This document shows, in pieces, positions 61,107 to 64,000 of a DNA stretch of 64,000 bases. Each line of letters begins with the position of its first letter. Position 1 is the stretch's first letter. The stretch is from an uncultured Acidobacteriia bacterium (GTDB lineage: Bacteria > Acidobacteriota > Terriglobia > Bryobacterales > Bryobacteraceae), in assembly GCA_903900705.1 (NCBI GenBank), contig CAIUOG010000005.1:1-64000 (forward strand). Direction: 5' to 3'. A program made the position numbers and the translations under genes. The notes beneath the pieces were generated by a model. It was not told the origin of the DNA. It saw only the letters and a list, made by a program, of their open reading frames with translations, and searched no databases.

Positions 61107-62366
61107 CTACAGATCGAGTTTGCCGACCTGAAGACCAGAGAAGCCGATGTCACCGTGAAACAGCTTGCGATTCGTCTCAATGACTTCGGGGTTGGCGGCT
61201 CTTTCGACCGCGTACCCGAGAGCCCGACGTGAAATCGGAGCGAACCAGTCGTCCCCGGCCTCGACGCAGGTCCGGAGCACCTCCCGGAAACGTTCGACGT
61301 CGGCGAGGGGGATGTCCCAGCCCACACCAGCGGCTTCGAGACCCCTCCAGGGAGTCTGGTCGCTGATGAGCACCGGGCAACCCGCGGCGAGGGATTCGGC
61401 GATCACGTGACCGAAGTTCTCGCCCAGAGTGGGGAAGAGGAACAGATGGCTCTGCGCGAAGACCGACCCGACTTTGCCATGTTCGAGTTCACCGCGGTAC
61501 CGGACCTCAATGTTCGGAGGGAGCGTCGCAATTACCTGCCGGCACTCCTCCCAGTAGGCCGTGTCTTCCAGAGGACCGTAGATATCGAAGCTGATGACGC
61601 CTTCGAGTCCGTGGAGCAACCGGAGGGCACCGACGAGGTTTTTCATGCGGGAGCATCTGCCGATGAAGACGATGCGAAGCTGGCCGGGCTTTTTGCCGGC
61701 GTAGCTGTGCAGCCCCGGAGAGACAGCGTCCGCGATGGCGGCGGCGGTAAAGACGACGCCGGAGGAGGACTGATTGAGGAGCGACTGAACCGATTGGGAC
61801 TGACCCGCGCCAATCTGCCTCGCGGGGTTGAAATGCCTGCCGATGTTATCGGCTTCCAGTTCGCTCGCCGCATGCCAGACAACACCTTTATACACGCGAA
61901 GGTGGCGCGCAAGGAAGATGTAGACATGTTTCCGGATGGTTCGCCACTGGAGGGCGCCGGGCGAGAATTCGCCGCGGGGAGCGAGGATCAGAAACCGGGG
62001 GCTGCAGAGTCTCCACCAGAACATCAGCATGGCAAAGATGGAAAACTGCCGGTTGAAGAAGCTGTTCAGGTAGACAACGGTTTCGGGTGTAACGGCCCGA
62101 AGGAGTTTCCACATTTGATACCAACCGGAGGGACCGGAAGGGAGGTAAAGGACCTCGGCGTGCCCCAGATTGACCCACTGGTTCGGTGTGATGCCGGGAA
62201 AAGGAACGGTGTCTCCCAGATCGCGATCCTGGGTAATGATGCGGAAATGAAACTCGGTGCCGAGGGCGTCCACCAGGTTGGAGATGCTGCGGATGGGCCC
62301 GCCCGATTTGAAACCGGGGCGGTAGGACTGGAGGAGAATGAGAATCTCTGGTTTCGATGGCGTCAA
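61107..62366 (-). CDS. Glycosyltransferase family 4
   Basis: A 419-residue GT-B enzyme. The N-domain has ILLQSYRPGFKSGGPIRSIS and FLILAPRGEFSPGAL. The C-domain has QLRIVFIGRCSRMKNLVGAL, LFLFPTLGENFGHVIAESLA and AGCPVLISDQTPWRGLEAAG, the usual GT4 Glu-rich nucleotide-sugar site. It is clearly a paralogue of the next gene (same motifs and length). It has the same orientation with about 236 bp between, so they may be separately transcribed. Confidence 0.9.
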   Translation of the reverse strand: MTPSKPEILILLQSYRPGFKSGGPIRSISNLVDALGTEFHFRIITQDRDLGDTVPFPGITPNQWVNLGHAEVLYLPSGPSGWYQMWKLLRAVTPETVVYLNSFFNRQFSIFAMLMFWWRLCSPRFLILAPRGEFSPGALQWRTIRKHVYIFLARHLRVYKGVVWHAASELEADNIGRHFNPARQIGAGQSQSVQSLLNQSSSGVVFTAAAIADAVSPGLHSYAGKKPGQLRIVFIGRCSRMKNLVGALRLLHGLEGVISFDIYGPLEDTAYWEECRQVIATLPPNIEVRYRGELEHGKVGSVFAQSHLFLFPTLGENFGHVIAESLAAGCPVLISDQTPWRGLEAAGVGWDIPLADVERFREVLRTCVEAGDDWFAPISRRALGYAVERAANPEVIETNRKLFHGDIGFSGLQVGKLDL

Positions 62367-62602
62367 GCGATGCTTCCTGGCGGGAGACGGCGAGCGACCC
62401 GGCCGGCTACCGACCGTACCGAGATTTGGAGTCCTGCGGGGGACCCCGCAGTCGCCAGCATGGAAACGAAACCATACATATGCTTTTCATAAACTATAAG
62501 ACAAATTGAGCGTTCTGCGGAAATCGATTTGTAGAATGTGTCACACTTTAGTGCGCGGGAGGGGCCGAACGTATCAGCCGAAGATGGGGAGGGGATCCGG
62601 TT
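62367..62602. other. Intergenic region between the two GT4 genes
   Basis: It contains a small hairpin (CTGCGGG, loop GGAC, CCCGCAG at 62434-62451) and, on the minus strand, an AT-rich stretch with TATAGT near 62500 that could be a -10 element for the downstream glycosyltransferase. It contains no gene. Confidence 0.35.
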
Positions 62603-63925
62603 TCAGGAAGTGAGCGCTGCGCGAAACAGGCGACGGTTGTCCTCGACTGTCGCCGGATCAGACGCTTTAGCCGCCGCATACGCCGAAGCCCGCCGCGAGA
62701 AAGCGGCAAACCATTCATCGTCTCCCGCGACGCATTGCCGAAGGGCCGAACGGAACCGTTCTTCATCTTCCAGAGGAATGTCCCAGCCGACACCAGCCTC
62801 CTCCAAATTGCGCCAGGGGGTCTGATCACTCAGCAGCACCGGACAGCCAGCGGAAAGAGCTTCGGAAATGACGTGCCCGAAACCCTCGCCGAACGTAGGA
62901 AGAAAAAGCAAATGGTGGGCGGCCAGGACGGACGCAACCTGCGTATGCTCGATCCCGCCGAGGTAGGTCACACGGATGTTGGGGGGCAGTTGCGCTATCA
63001 GAGCCTGACATTCCTCCCAGTAAACGGGGTCTTCCAGCGGACCATGAATATTGAAGGAGATATCCCCTTCGAGACCGGCAAGCATACGTAACGCGCCGGA
63101 AAGGTTCTTCATCCGCGAACACCTGCCGAGGAAGGCGATCCGGAGCTGCCCCACCTGTTTCCGCAATTGCTCGCGGGCAGGCGGCTTGACGGAGGAAACG
63201 ATGTCGAGTGCGGTGAAGAGTGTGCCGCCGGTGTAGTCAGGCTCGCTCACGGGCGGGGTACGGACTTCGAATACGCGTTGGACGTCAGCCGCCTCCAGGG
63301 GAGTGGAAGCATGCCAGATGGTGCGGTTGTAGAAGCCGAGGGAGCGAGCGATCCAGAAATACCAGCGCTTTCGCCCGCTCTTCACCCGAAGAGCACCTGG
63401 GGAGAACTCGCCATGTGGCGCCAGGACGACGGCGCGGGGCCTGACCAGGCCGAACCGGCGCAACAGAACCGCCAGTATGGAGTACTTCTTATTAAAGAAG
63501 CTATTCAGGTAAAGAACAGTGCGGGCATCAACCGAAGCGAGCAGAGAGACCAGTTGGACGAGGCCGCGAAGGCCAGGAGGCAGATAGATGACTTCCGCCT
63601 TCCCCAGAGGAACCCATCGATTTGAAACCACTCCGGGAAAGCCCTCGTGGTCACCCAGGTCACGGTCGCACGTCACAATGCGAAAACGGAACTCGTGGCC
63701 GAGGGCCTCGACGAGATTGGAGATGCTTCGGATCGGCCCGCCGGCCTTGAAGCCCGGACTGTAGAATTCGGTGAAAACGAGAATGACCGGTCTGGGGTCG
63801 GCTGCGTTTTCCTTTGACAGAGCAATGTCAGGTTCGGTCGCCGGGCGGTCAGACCCGGAGCCACCGACCCGACTTCCTGGCTTATCCAGGGCCGCAGTGT
63901 AATGAGCAGAGCTTTTCAATAACAT
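62603..63925 (-). CDS. Glycosyltransferase family 4 (paralogue)
   Basis: This 440-residue GT4 enzyme is closely related to the 61107-62366 protein: FTEFYSPGFKAGGPIRSISN, VVLAPHGEFSPGALRVKSG, QLRIAFLGRCSRMKNLSGAL, LLFLPTFGEGFGHVISEALS and CPVLLSDQTPWRNLEEAGVG. It has an extra about 40-residue polar N-terminus. Acceptor and donor are unknown; a role in the same surface polysaccharide is likely. Confidence 0.9.
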   Translation of the reverse strand: MLLKSSAHYTAALDKPGSRVGGSGSDRPATEPDIALSKENAADPRPVILVFTEFYSPGFKAGGPIRSISNLVEALGHEFRFRIVTCDRDLGDHEGFPGVVSNRWVPLGKAEVIYLPPGLRGLVQLVSLLASVDARTVLYLNSFFNKKYSILAVLLRRFGLVRPRAVVLAPHGEFSPGALRVKSGRKRWYFWIARSLGFYNRTIWHASTPLEAADVQRVFEVRTPPVSEPDYTGGTLFTALDIVSSVKPPAREQLRKQVGQLRIAFLGRCSRMKNLSGALRMLAGLEGDISFNIHGPLEDPVYWEECQALIAQLPPNIRVTYLGGIEHTQVASVLAAHHLLFLPTFGEGFGHVISEALSAGCPVLLSDQTPWRNLEEAGVGWDIPLEDEERFRSALRQCVAGDDEWFAAFSRRASAYAAAKASDPATVEDNRRLFRAALTS

Positions 63926-64000
63926 GCCATACCTGAGACTGGGCCTGAAACTGTGATATTACGCCTTATTGAAAGACAACGCAAGCAAGTCATCTGCCAA
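63926..64000 (-). promoter_or_regulatory. Upstream region of the GT4 paralogue with possible promoter
   Basis: On the minus strand TTGCGT, 17 bp, TAATAT occurs about 40 bp before the start codon. It is a reasonable but weak sigma70-like pair. Confidence 0.3.

Noticed and set aside
1-64000. CRISPR array, prophage or complete insertion sequence
   Set aside because: No regularly spaced repeats, integrase, phage structural gene or transposase was seen anywhere in the window.

Overview
The window is GC-rich, carries no rRNA, tRNA or CRISPR, and looks like the chromosome of a soil acidobacterium of the Solibacter/Bryobacter/Paludibaculum type. The main evidence is the TIGR03437 C-terminal domain, which is largely restricted to that group. 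It occurs in a YHYH protein (9857-11824), a short secreted protein (16828-18030) and a xylanase/glucanase fusion (51509-54685). Also typical of the group are ECF sigma factor plus PD40 Ser/Thr kinase pairs, an S9 peptidase, a GH29 fucosidase and a PEP-CTERM protein.

Left part (1-13 kb), mostly minus strand. A partial sugar-phosphate isomerase opens the window. It is followed by a YeiP/EfpL-type elongation factor P, a secreted PQQ dehydrogenase with its diheme cytochrome c, and a tight acpP-fabF-etfB-etfA operon with a clear terminator. fabF appears to start with AUU. A TrmJ-like methyltransferase, two adjacent YHYH-domain secreted proteins and a lone mqnD (futalosine menaquinone pathway) follow.

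Middle (13-29 kb). This part holds a lipoprotein, an S9 peptidase, a TIGR03437 protein, an alpha-L-fucosidase, an MFS exporter, two TadE-like pseudopilins and a 52-residue lmo0937-type membrane protein. Next is a 1114-residue protein that joins a degenerate 5'-nucleotidase to a probable beta-barrel. This last gene lies between two copies of a 37-bp direct repeat; one copy is the 3' end of the adjacent SGNH hydrolase gene. DUF3108 and metY-like genes follow.

29-38 kb is an exopolysaccharide locus. A Wzc-type tyrosine autokinase faces a seven-gene minus-strand operon (glycosyltransferase, GalE-like epimerase, RmlD-like reductase, 4,6-dehydratase, 2-epimerase, initiating sugar transferase, NeuD/PglD acetyltransferase). 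The set suggests an activated L-FucNAc or L-QuiNAc sugar.

38-51 kb is an accessory region with decay. It contains a duplicated signal-peptide fragment, a frameshifted Ser/Thr kinase downstream of an ECF sigma factor, a broken MmcQ/YjbR gene, a HigA-like regulator with a tiny coupled ORF, and a DUF433/DUF5615 toxin-antitoxin pair. At its centre is the most interesting system. A giant secreted Ig-like protein ending in a type-I-like dockerin (42996-46571) is followed 9 bp later by a cohesin-domain protein carrying a PEP-CTERM sorting signal (46581-47168). This looks like a self-contained, exosortase-anchored cohesin-dockerin module.

51-64 kb carries polysaccharide degradation and synthesis genes: a GH10-TIGR03437-GH16 fusion enzyme, a LytS/LytTR two-component pair, a DegT aminotransferase, a large unassigned glycosidase-like protein and two paralogous family-4 glycosyltransferases.
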